This document shows positions 1-6,570 of a stretch of 16,674 nucleotides of DNA, in pieces. The first letter of the stretch is position 1. The number at the start of each line of letters is the position of its first letter. The stretch is taken from NCBI GenBank assembly GCA_038065175.1, contig JBBTRN010000033.1, positions 1-16,674 of the forward strand, in the 5' to 3' direction. Source of the stretch: JBBTRN01 sp038065175 (GTDB taxonomy: Bacteria > Patescibacteriota > Doudnabacteria > UBA920). The translations under genes were made by a program, and so were the position numbers. Below the pieces are notes generated by a model. It was given only the letters and a program-made list of their open reading frames with translations. It made no database searches and was not told the DNA's origin.

Positions 1-13
1 ATTAAATTACTTA

Positions 14-55
14 GATTGCCGCGCCTTTCATCTGATTCAAGGCTCGCAATGACAC
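14..55. repeat. Partial REP-like repeat, same type as 12489-12637
   Basis: Read on the minus strand it begins GTGTCATTGCGAGCC and ends with GCAATCT. The 12489-12637 element opens the same way (TGTCATTGCGAG) and has GCAATC shortly after. The shared words suggest one dispersed repeat family. Positions 56-118 hold no gene, only short recurring words such as TACCTAG and TATCTAG. Confidence 0.45.
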
Positions 56-118
56 TCTACTCGCCATGAGTTCAATATAATATCTATAGCCCAGCGCCTT
101 GTACCTAGTATCTAGAGC

Positions 119-1069
119 CTAAAAAATGCAGCCGTCTAAAAGACGGGCTTTAAAATTCGTCACGGAAATAAGCATGGCTGACACAATCAGGCAGATTAAA
201 AGCATTTCAAAAAATGCTTTTTTTGTAAGCGCTTTGTCTAAATGGTAATGCAAGGTTCCCCACATTAAATTATACACTGCCGTCATAACAACCCCTGCTG
301 TAAAATAATTATACCCCCAATAACGATAAATGAAATAAGCCAATAAAGTCTGCATGGCCGAAAGCAGTAAAACCCAGCCCATGCTCCTTAAATACACCAA
401 CCTGTGCTGAAACAGGGCTTGGTGGGCTAATAAATATGTAAGGCTAAAAACCGCGGCTAAAAAATACCAGTGCTCCAGGCAAAACCTCCTCATTATGGCC
501 AAGCTCGCGGCAAAGATAATCGCCGAAACGTAAATTTTTACCGCGCCTAAGCCGGAAAAAATATCGGGATCAAGCTTTTCCGTTTTGCGGAAAAAAACTT
601 CCTTCAGGTACCAATAGTTTACCACCAAAGCCGAACCCGAAAGAAAAATTAAAATCTGCTGCAATTTTGTGTTTCCCATATCTACATACAGTAAAATTAC
701 TGTTCCCCAAAACAACATACCCGGTAAAATCAAATAATTCTGGAATTGCGCCCAATGGTGTTTTTTTAATAAATGCGAAAAACGGTCTGAAACAGCTGAA
801 AGCGCGGTTGAGATAACTCTTAACGCCCGGTCGCTTACGGCTCCGTGGCGCTTTTTTGACCTTTCTAAAGCGCCCGGCTCCTTAAAATGCAAGTCGTATA
901 AAAAAGTAATTTTAAAAGCCAGATACAGCCAAATAGCAAAAGCGGCCTTGATGAACAAAACCGGTTCGTTAAGGTTTAAAATGTAGGCGACTATTTCAAA
1001 GCCGCCGTATGCAACAATAGCTATTAAAAAGCTAGAGATTATTTTTTGCTCTTGTAGGGTTGTACGCAT
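119..1069 (-). CDS. Uncharacterised multi-pass membrane protein (about 8 TM)
   Basis: This 316-residue protein is mostly hydrophobic, with about eight membrane segments and one long basic loop at about residues 60-105. I recognise no named family. Its C-terminal third, including an HYHLDKALTKK stretch, resembles that of the 3498-4244 protein (HYIFHTLTIKK at the equivalent place), so the two may be distant paralogues. The start overlaps the end of rfbA by 38 bp, so it is probably the last gene of the lgt-rfb operon and may act in envelope polysaccharide or glycolipid handling; that role is inferred from position only. The basic loop is encoded partly by a 20-base word (833-852) found almost unchanged at 10569-10588. 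No terminator is evident after the stop. Confidence 0.8.
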   Translation of the reverse strand: MRTTLQEQKIISSFLIAIVAYGGFEIVAYILNLNEPVLFIKAAFAIWLYLAFKITFLYDLHFKEPGALERSKKRHGAVSDRALRVISTALSAVSDRFSHLLKKHHWAQFQNYLILPGMLFWGTVILLYVDMGNTKLQQILIFLSGSALVVNYWYLKEVFFRKTEKLDPDIFSGLGAVKIYVSAIIFAASLAIMRRFCLEHWYFLAAVFSLTYLLAHQALFQHRLVYLRSMGWVLLLSAMQTLLAYFIYRYWGYNYFTAGVVMTAVYNLMWGTLHYHLDKALTKKAFFEMLLICLIVSAMLISVTNFKARLLDGCIF

Positions 1070-1769
1070 GCTTTCTTATTAGCTCCGAGGCTTTAAATAA
1101 ACTTTCAAAAGTCCCCGCGTCCACCCAGTCGCCTTTTACGACATTTGCGTCCAATTCCCCTTTTTGTAAGTACCAATTATGAAGCTCGGTAATTTCCAAT
1201 TCGCCTCGCGCGGAAGGTTTGGCCTGTTTCGCAGCCCCAATGACCCTATTGTCGTAAATATACAGGCCGGTTATCGCGTAATTTGAAACGCGTTTTTGCG
1301 GTTTCTCCAAGACCCTAACCACCTTCATATTAGCATCAATTTCCGCAACCCCGAAGCGCTCCGGGTCTTGGACTTTTTTTAAAAAAATATGACAGCCTTT
1401 TTTGAAATTCTTAATAGTTTCACTGAAATCGTCCTCGAAAATGTTGTCGCCTAAAATCATACAGACATTATCTTGGCCGATAAAATTCTCGCCAATAATA
1501 AAAGCCTGCGCCAAGCCCTCGGGCTTGGCCTGCACTTCATAGGTAAAGCGTGCTTTAAAATCTTCCCCTGAACCCAAAAGCTCCATATAGCCGCCCGCGT
1601 GTTCCGGCGAAACTATGATTAGGATGTCTTTAATGCCGGCTTTCAGCAAAGTTTCCAGGGGATAATAAATCATCGGTTTGTTATAAACCGGCAAAAGCTG
1701 TTTTGACGTAACTTTGGTAAGCGGATAAAGGCGCGTGCCGGTACCGCCGGAAAGAATTATGCCTTTCAT
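1032..1769 (-). CDS. rfbA: Glucose-1-phosphate thymidylyltransferase, short form
   Basis: The enzyme joins glucose 1-phosphate and dTTP to give dTDP-glucose, the first step towards dTDP-L-rhamnose and related deoxysugars. The nucleotidyltransferase signature GGTGTRLYPLT lies at residues 8-18, KPEGLAQA at 82-89 and the metal-binding LGDNIF at 106-111. At 245 residues it is about 45 shorter than the classical enterobacterial RmlA and matches the short class that lacks the C-terminal allosteric region. The start overlaps the rfbB stop by 4 bp, implying translational coupling. rfbC and rfbD homologues are not in the window, so the final sugar cannot be named. Other NDP-sugar pyrophosphorylases are possible, but the adjacent dehydratase supports a dTDP-glucose product. 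Confidence 0.93.
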   Translation of the reverse strand: MKGIILSGGTGTRLYPLTKVTSKQLLPVYNKPMIYYPLETLLKAGIKDILIIVSPEHAGGYMELLGSGEDFKARFTYEVQAKPEGLAQAFIIGENFIGQDNVCMILGDNIFEDDFSETIKNFKKGCHIFLKKVQDPERFGVAEIDANMKVVRVLEKPQKRVSNYAITGLYIYDNRVIGAAKQAKPSARGELEITELHNWYLQKGELDANVVKGDWVDAGTFESLFKASELIRKHAYNPTRAKNNL

Positions 1770-2740
1770 GTATTTCGGGCTTTAAGTTTCTTCCACCAGG
1801 CTTGGTTGACCTTGTACCATTCTACCATTTGCTGGAGGGTTTCGCCTAAACCGAATTTCGGCTCCCAGCCCAGCTCATCCGTGATTTTCTGATGCGACAT
1901 CGCGTATTTTTGATCGTGCCCGGGACGATCCGGAACAAATTTAATCATATCTTCGCCAAGGTTCATAATTGCCAGCAGCTTTTTAATGACTTCCAGGTTA
2001 GTCAATTCTTCGTTGTCCGGGCTGACAAAATAGGTTTCTCCTACCTTGCCTTTCTGTAAAATCAAATCTATCGCACTGCAATGATCGTTTACATTAAGCC
2101 ATTCTCTTATTTGGTTACCAGGTTTGTAAATCGGGACATTTTTGCCTTCCAGTAGGTTTGTAATCGCCAACGGAATTAATTTTTCAGGAAACATAAAGGG
2201 TCCAATGTTGTTAGCGCAGTTGGTAATAGTTACAGGAACACCGTATGTACGATGGTATGCGCGGACTAAATGATCGGAAGCCGCTTTGGAGGCAGAATAA
2301 GGGCTACTTGGGTTATATGCAGTGTTTTCTGTCCATTTTTGTTTTGAAGCCAAAGGCAAATCGCCAAAAACTTCGTCCGTAGAAACATGATGAAAATGTT
2401 TTACCCCATGGGTTACGGCCGCAGCCAACAAAACATAAGTACCTCTTACATTGGTTTCTATAAAACGACCAGGATCCTGGATTGACCGATCAACATGGCT
2501 CTCGGCCGCAAAATGCACTACAGTTTCGCAATCCTTCATTACCTCTTTGACTTTTAACTCATCACAAATGTCAGCTTTAACAAACTCAATTCGATTCATC
2601 ACGGACGATAAATTTTCCAAATTGCCCGCGTAGGTCAATTTGTCCAGCACGATTATCTTATCGCCCGGATGATTTTTTACCCAGTAGTGGACGAAGTTGG
2701 AACCAATAAATCCCGCACCGCCGGTTATTAAAAATTTCAT
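1766..2740 (-). CDS. rfbB: dTDP-glucose 4,6-dehydratase
   Basis: This 324-residue short-chain dehydrogenase converts dTDP-glucose to dTDP-4-keto-6-deoxyglucose. The Rossmann NAD-binding motif TGGAGFIG is at residues 6-13. The active-site triplet STDEVFGD is at 120-127, with Thr121, Asp122 and Glu123 matching the catalytic residues known in RmlB. The YxxxK pair is Tyr148 and Lys152 in YSASK. These features distinguish it from UDP-glucose 4-epimerase, which lacks the TDE triplet. It overlaps rfbA by 4 bp downstream, and its ATG shares one base with the stop of the preceding protease-like gene, so the three genes are almost certainly co-translated. Confidence 0.95.
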   Translation of the reverse strand: MKFLITGGAGFIGSNFVHYWVKNHPGDKIIVLDKLTYAGNLENLSSVMNRIEFVKADICDELKVKEVMKDCETVVHFAAESHVDRSIQDPGRFIETNVRGTYVLLAAAVTHGVKHFHHVSTDEVFGDLPLASKQKWTENTAYNPSSPYSASKAASDHLVRAYHRTYGVPVTITNCANNIGPFMFPEKLIPLAITNLLEGKNVPIYKPGNQIREWLNVNDHCSAIDLILQKGKVGETYFVSPDNEELTNLEVIKKLLAIMNLGEDMIKFVPDRPGHDQKYAMSHQKITDELGWEPKFGLGETLQQMVEWYKVNQAWWKKLKARNT

Positions 2741-3486
2741 TATTTTACCTCCTCACTTCTTAAACTCATGAGATAGCGATCAAAAGCTGCTTTGATTTTT
2801 TCTGAAACAATTAAACCGCTATTCCAAATGCCGAAAATTTCGCCCTTGTAATTTGAAACTATAGCGCCGGGCTTTGCCTCCACCCCGGTGTCTTGGAAGC
2901 CAAAAGGCCTGTCTTTTTCCTCCGGTAAAAAATTTACCTGGCTTTCATAATATTTACTACCCTCTTGGAAATCGCTGAAAATTAGGAGCCGGTCGCCTAG
3001 TCTAACCTTTTGCGAATCCAATAGTGCCGCGGCCGCAAACCCGCTGCCCGCGGTTTTTAAAAAAACCACGCCAGTTGCCGCGTCATCAAAAATTTCCTCA
3101 ACCTCCAAAATTTTTCCGCCGTTTAAGCGGACTTTTAAACTTTGCCTTTTTGCCGGCAAAACCCCGTTCACAGTTACAAAGAGCCCGTCAGAAGTAAAAT
3201 TCACCGCGCTTCCCAAAACTTCGAAGCCGTTTTTATTTTCGAAGCCCACCTGGCTTGTGCGTGAACGGATATTCTCCAAAATACTCCTGATTTCGCCTTC
3301 GGGATTTACCCGGGTTTCGACCGTTTCCCTTATTACAATCGGCGCTTGCGGGTCAAGTAAATTTAAGCGGTTGAGCAGAGGTAAAGTGGAAATCTTGGCA
3401 GTAATCCAGCGTGAAAAAAATACGTTGGCAAAAACGGAAAGGATTACTGCGAAAATAATAATATGTTTACCTGAATATTGTTGCAT
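2740..3486 (-). CDS. Membrane-anchored trypsin-like protein lacking the catalytic triad
   Basis: The 248-residue protein has one N-terminal membrane segment (about residues 8-24) and an extracytoplasmic domain that lines up with the DegP/HtrA (S1C) fold. Residues 92-110 follow the usual GSGFIIxSDGYILTNNHVV pattern, but the histidine position is Gly108. The DxxTDLALLK region is DAATGVVFLK, with Gly139 where Asp is expected. The GNSGGPLVNxKGE segment is AKPGAIVSNYKGE, with Pro206 in place of serine. All three catalytic residues are therefore replaced while the framework is retained, so it should be a non-peptidase binding or scaffold protein. There is no PDZ domain. It lies between an 8-TM protein (11-bp gap) and rfbB (1-bp overlap). 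The fold assignment is a motif-level inference. Confidence 0.75.
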   Translation of the reverse strand: MQQYSGKHIIIFAVILSVFANVFFSRWITAKISTLPLLNRLNLLDPQAPIVIRETVETRVNPEGEIRSILENIRSRTSQVGFENKNGFEVLGSAVNFTSDGLFVTVNGVLPAKRQSLKVRLNGGKILEVEEIFDDAATGVVFLKTAGSGFAAAALLDSQKVRLGDRLLIFSDFQEGSKYYESQVNFLPEEKDRPFGFQDTGVEAKPGAIVSNYKGEIFGIWNSGLIVSEKIKAAFDRYLMSLRSEEVK

Positions 3487-3497
3487 TGGTATAAATT

Positions 3498-4244
3498 TTA
3501 TCCTTCAATAATTGTCCAGGGCGTAGCCATAAACACGGCTACCAGGCTGAACACAGAAAGTAAAAGATAAAACTTTATTTTCTTTATAGTCAAAGTATGG
3601 AAGATATAATGGTAATTTAAAAGCAAAATCAAATAAAAGAAATCCAACAATAGAATTGCCGTGGCCGAATAATGGAAAGGCAAATAATTCGCCGCCCAAA
3701 AAATTTGGGCGCTTAAAAATGCCACTACCAGGGAATTCAGCCATTTTGCATTGTTGCTTTGGGGCAAAAAATCATAGAAACACCTGGCCAAAAGCAGTAA
3801 GCTCGCGAATATCCCGAAAAAATACAAATAAGTAAAATTCGGGAACCACCACTGGAACCCAAAAAAAGAAAAACAAAAAGCAAAAGCAATAATTATGCTT
3901 TCGTTAATAATTAAATTTTCCGAAAAATTCGCAAGCATAATTTCAAAAACAGAAATTAATAAAACTGCCGAAATCAAAAAAACTCCCTTAAAAAAAGAGT
4001 CAGTCAAAAACAAATACATTAAGAAACCCGAAGTCTGCAAAAGCGCGGGTCTTAAAATCACCCAGATATTATATTTATTTAAAGCCTGCAAATACCAGCG
4101 GTTATAAAAAAAAGTTATAGCCAAAACCCCCAAAAAGGCCGGCAGCAAAAAACGAAAAACCGGAATTGGGTTGCTAAAAACCTGCAATGTAACCAAAAAT
4201 AGCAGGCCTAGGCTTAAGGAAAATATTTTATGGTAATTAATCAT
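3498..4244 (-). CDS. Uncharacterised multi-pass membrane protein (about 8 TM)
   Basis: A very hydrophobic 248-residue protein with about eight transmembrane segments and short loops, and no motif I can tie to a named transporter or transferase. The last two segments and the loop between them (HYIFHTLTIKK) match the arrangement of the 119-1069 protein, suggesting distant paralogy. The start lies 3 bp from the lgt stop and the stop 11 bp from the next start, so it belongs to the same transcript. Its place between lgt and the inactive protease-like protein suggests an envelope function, but the sequence gives no reaction. Confidence 0.78.
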   Translation of the reverse strand: MINYHKIFSLSLGLLFLVTLQVFSNPIPVFRFLLPAFLGVLAITFFYNRWYLQALNKYNIWVILRPALLQTSGFLMYLFLTDSFFKGVFLISAVLLISVFEIMLANFSENLIINESIIIAFAFCFSFFGFQWWFPNFTYLYFFGIFASLLLLARCFYDFLPQSNNAKWLNSLVVAFLSAQIFWAANYLPFHYSATAILLLDFFYLILLLNYHYIFHTLTIKKIKFYLLLSVFSLVAVFMATPWTIIEG

Positions 4245-4247
4245 AAA

Positions 4248-5213
4248 TCAGGCTACAAATGCGTTATTTTTTTTCTTCTGCCTAATAATCAAAACCGAAC
4301 TAATAATTATTAGCAAAAAGCTGGTAATGGAATTTAGCCTAAATCCACTTACAAATGTGCTATCTATCCTTAAAAATTCCAATCCAAAACGCAATATATT
4401 ATACAATAAAATGTACCACAAAAACAAGGCGCCCGTTTGGATAGGTATTGAATTTAAATTAAACTTTTGTTGAGCGCCGTAGCCCAGCGCCGAAGGCCCA
4501 AGACTTCCGCCTGATGCGCTGATGGGCCTTCTGGTGCCGGGCAAACTTTCAATTCGGGTAATAATAAAAAAAACTACCAAAAGCCCAATCTGTTCATACA
4601 AAAACCACGGATGGAAATATTCCGAGTTTAGGTAGAGCGACGGACGAAAATTTTCTGGCACAAACATTTTCCAGGGTAGGTTAGTGGGATAACCAAAAGC
4701 TTCGTAATTGAATAAATTCCCAAAACGGCCGATGATTTGGCCGAGAATAAGGGAAGGGGTAAGCCAATTGAGATAATTAATAATTGATAATTGATAATTG
4801 ATAACTTTTTTGTAGATCAAATGAGCTAACAGTCCGCCTAAAATGGCGCCGTAAATAGAAAGGCCGCCTTGCCATACTTTAATCATATCGACCGGATGCT
4901 CAAAATAATAACCCGCTGATGATAAGACATGGTAAAGCCGCGCCCCAGTAAATCCTCCAACGATAACCCAAAATAGCAGGTTTTGAGCGGCCGCTCCTTT
5001 TATGCCATACCGCCCCATCCGTTTTTCTGCCAAATAAAAACCGCTTGCGACAGCGGAGGCGATTATCAGGCCGTAATAATGGATAGTAAACGAGCCCAAT
5101 GAAAAAGTTTGGGCAAGGATTAGACGGCCGGAAAAAACCTGGCTAAGGAAATAAACCAAAACCAACAAGACGATTAATGCAATTGCTTTGCCGATTTTTG
5201 TAGCAAGTATCAT
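4248..5213 (-). CDS. lgt: Prolipoprotein diacylglyceryl transferase
   Basis: Lgt moves a diacylglyceryl group from phosphatidylglycerol to the lipobox cysteine of prolipoproteins in the cytoplasmic membrane. Family hallmarks are GGLSIYGAILGG and the signature GRFGNLFNYEAFG, close to the usual GRxGNFxNxExxG. I place the start at the ATG at 5213: it begins the 15-bp duplicated sequence, and the insertion end just upstream offers AGAGG as a ribosome site. An in-frame ATG at 5273 would add 20 residues encoded by the insertion itself. An extra N-terminal membrane helix precedes the family start. Two foreign-looking in-frame segments occur: a palindrome-encoded, Gly/Ser/Pro-rich loop of about 25-30 residues (near 4460-4555) and a 7-bp tandem repeat at 4783-4803. 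A partner lipoprotein gene lies at 11601-11723. Confidence 0.93.
   Translation of the reverse strand: MILATKIGKAIALIVLLVLVYFLSQVFSGRLILAQTFSLGSFTIHYYGLIIASAVASGFYLAEKRMGRYGIKGAAAQNLLFWVIVGGFTGARLYHVLSSAGYYFEHPVDMIKVWQGGLSIYGAILGGLLAHLIYKKVINYQLSIINYLNWLTPSLILGQIIGRFGNLFNYEAFGYPTNLPWKMFVPENFRPSLYLNSEYFHPWFLYEQIGLLVVFFIITRIESLPGTRRPISASGGSLGPSALGYGAQQKFNLNSIPIQTGALFLWYILLYNILRFGLEFLRIDSTFVSGFRLNSITSFLLIIISSVLIIRQKKKNNAFVA
4482..4542. repeat. 61-bp palindrome in frame inside lgt
   Basis: The left arm 4482-4499 (GCCCAGCGCCGAAGGCCC) pairs with 4524-4542 around a 24-base loop. The pairing is nearly perfect: one unpaired T, one G-T pair and one mismatch. It encodes a Gly/Ser/Pro-rich stretch in a loop where other Lgt proteins are shorter, so it looks like an inserted element that kept the frame, as Rickettsia palindromic elements do. 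Confidence 0.7.
4783..4803. repeat. Three tandem copies of ATTGATA inside lgt
   Basis: Three exact 7-bp copies total 21 bp, which is a whole number of codons, so the lgt frame is kept. They encode the loop just before the conserved LTPSLILGQ segment, a region of variable length in Lgt. Confidence 0.75.
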
Positions 5214-5381
5214 AGACCTCTTGCAAAATAAGCTTTTGAGATAATTTTTTAGAATTTCGAGGTAGCTGGGCAAAATAAATTCTGATGCTTACCCATAGTT
5301 AAGCGGTCCGCCTTTGGCGGATTGGCCAGATGGCCGAAATTGTTGAAAATTAGCCATAATGTTATTTTGCAAGAGGTCTCA
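5214..5381. mobile_element. MITE-like non-autonomous insertion element
   Basis: The 168-bp segment begins AGACCTCTTGCAAAATAA (5214-5231) and carries the exact reverse complement at 5362-5379, followed by CA. It is flanked on both sides by TGTAGCAAGTATCAT (5199-5213 and 5382-5396), a 15-bp direct repeat consistent with target duplication. It has no transposase gene and contains an internal TCCGCC/GGCGGA hairpin. The ends resemble those of some IS5-like elements, an uncertain comparison. It separates the exonuclease gene from lgt and places AGAGG four bases before the lgt ATG. Confidence 0.75.
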
Positions 5382-5396
5382 TGTAGCAAGTATCAT
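5382..5396. repeat. Upstream copy of the 15-bp direct repeat flanking the insertion
   Basis: TGTAGCAAGTATCAT here is identical to 5199-5213. Read on the minus strand it is the first five codons of lgt (ATG ATA CTT GCT ACA), so a decoy start codon remains upstream of the element. Without the insertion, lgt would start 39 nt after the exonuclease stop. Confidence 0.75.
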
Positions 5397-5435
5397 GTGA
5401 CAGAACCCTTAATACTTAATACTTACTACCTGCTA

Positions 5436-6014
5436 CTAAAATAAAACGGCTTGATGCATAACCCCCACTCTTTGCACCGCCTCTGCAATTTTAAGCGGCA
5501 TTTCTTTCACCTTAAAAAAATCCTTATACAAAAGTTTTTTATTTTTGAACGCGTAATCATAAAGCTGTTTGGTGATTTTCACATCGTCCAAACAATATTT
5601 TTCTAAATTATCCCACTGGCCGTTTTTAAAAAGCCTTATGGCCTCCAGGCCGGTGCCGGACTTGCCCGCGCCGAGCGTTGCTTGAGCGACATCTTCTAGT
5701 TTAATGCGATGCGTTAATACTTTTTCTATTTCAGAAAGCAAGTCCAAATACGGGGTCTGGTAAATATCAAAGTTCAAATACGGCCTTAAAACCTCAAAAT
5801 CAAAGTCCTTAATGTTATAGCCAATAATTTGGTCAGCGGTTTGCAAAATTGATGAAAGTTTCGGAATTTCATGTTCGCGAAAAACCTGATAGCGGTCCGT
5901 GGAATAATCATAAATTCCCACAACCGAAATTTTAAGCAAATGATTCTTCCCCCTGCCGCCGACTTCGTCGAATGATTTTTGCGTTTCCAGATCGAGAACT
6001 ATTTTTTTTAGCAT
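5436..6014 (-). CDS. Predicted 3'-5' exonuclease, RNase H-like DEDDy type
   Basis: A 192-residue protein with all three exonuclease motifs of the DEDD superfamily: ExoI is LDLET with Asp8 and Glu10; ExoII is IGYNIKDFDFEVL with Asn67 and Asp72; ExoIII is YCLDDVKIT with Tyr140 and Asp144, the YxxxD form. It fits the predicted RNase H-like/YprB exonuclease group acting on single-stranded DNA or RNA, but the substrate is not visible. It is a single domain with no helicase or polymerase part. A good promoter lies at 6109-6137, giving a leader of about 88 nt that contains a solo repeat arm (6035-6068). I see no clear Shine-Dalgarno. It is probably the first gene of the lgt operon, now separated from it by the insertion element. 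Confidence 0.82.
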   Translation of the reverse strand: MLKKIVLDLETQKSFDEVGGRGKNHLLKISVVGIYDYSTDRYQVFREHEIPKLSSILQTADQIIGYNIKDFDFEVLRPYLNFDIYQTPYLDLLSEIEKVLTHRIKLEDVAQATLGAGKSGTGLEAIRLFKNGQWDNLEKYCLDDVKITKQLYDYAFKNKKLLYKDFFKVKEMPLKIAEAVQRVGVMHQAVLF

Positions 6015-6034
6015 TTTTATTTCTACAAAACTTC

Positions 6035-6068
6035 GGATTAATACGAATCTACAAATACCTACAAATCC
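6035..6068. repeat. Solo copy of the GxxExxY-element arm
   Basis: This stretch matches 26 of 34 bases of the reverse complement of 9027-9060, the downstream arm of the GxxExxY unit, including TACCTACA and GATTAAT. No GxxExxY gene is next to it; it lies in the exonuclease leader. Confidence 0.6.
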
Positions 6069-6108
6069 TTATCCCCTAGGCATCTGTGATATTTTATTTC
6101 TGTAACTA

Positions 6109-6137
6109 AGTATATAAAACTTTACCCTATTGTACAA
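6109..6137 (-). promoter_or_regulatory. Sigma70-type promoter for the exonuclease-lgt operon
   Basis: On the minus strand, TTGTAC (6137-6132) is followed by a 17-bp spacer and TATACT (6114-6109). Transcription would start near 6102, about 88 nt before the exonuclease ATG. Confidence 0.6.
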
Positions 6138-6149
6138 ATTTTAAAAAAT

Positions 6150-6179
6150 AAAAAAACCCACTTGCCAGCTACAAGTGGG
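6150..6179 (-). terminator. Intrinsic terminator of the structured RNA locus
   Basis: On the minus strand CCCACTTG and CAAGTGGG (6179-6172 and 6164-6157) form an 8-bp stem with a 7-base loop, followed at once by seven T. This is a textbook intrinsic terminator and fixes the direction of the locus. Confidence 0.8.
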
Positions 6180-6534
6180 CGCAGCGCGTTTACAGCGTCC
6201 CGGAAAAATCACCAGAAAACCTCAATCGTTGCTTACGTCTGCGTGGGACGTCAATCCTGGCCCTATCCTAGGATGCAAGCTGGCGGGCTGCCCAATTAAA
6301 TGGGCGTCTCGATAACCGCATATATCCCACCTTAGCGACATTTTAATCGCGGACTACGCCAGTCCTACGATTTTCTTCCGGAGTAAATGGGACCGGAAAA
6401 AACTCTTTTTGCTTTGCATAAACTTGCCCCCAACAACTAAAGAAGCAGAAAATTAGCAAAGCTTACCCATCCGTTTGGGCAATTTTCCCACTTGGTTGCG
6501 GCAGGGTCTCCGCAGCTCTCATCTCAATGGCAGC

Positions 6535-6570
6535 TTAGCCGGTGGTGTTAACGGAATTGAGCTGATTCAT
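6535..6570 (-). other. Possible 11-codon ORF with Shine-Dalgarno inside the RNA locus
   Basis: AAGGAGG (6583-6577) lies six bases before an ATG at 6570, opening MNQLNSVNTTG and then TAA. The Shine-Dalgarno lies partly in the 5' arm, and the ATG in the loop, of the hairpin 6559-6580, so translation could be gated by the fold. It could also be a chance match inside a structured RNA; no homology is known to me. Confidence 0.2.

Noticed and set aside
5214..5273. Twenty-residue N-terminal extension of Lgt from the ATG at 5273
   Set aside because: The extension is encoded entirely by the inserted element, and the ATG at 5213 belongs to the duplicated original gene start with its own possible ribosome site.
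6343..6459. 38-codon minus-strand ORF from a TTG with a signal-peptide-like start
   Set aside because: It lacks a good start and Shine-Dalgarno and overlaps several stems of the candidate RNA; it is most likely a chance frame.
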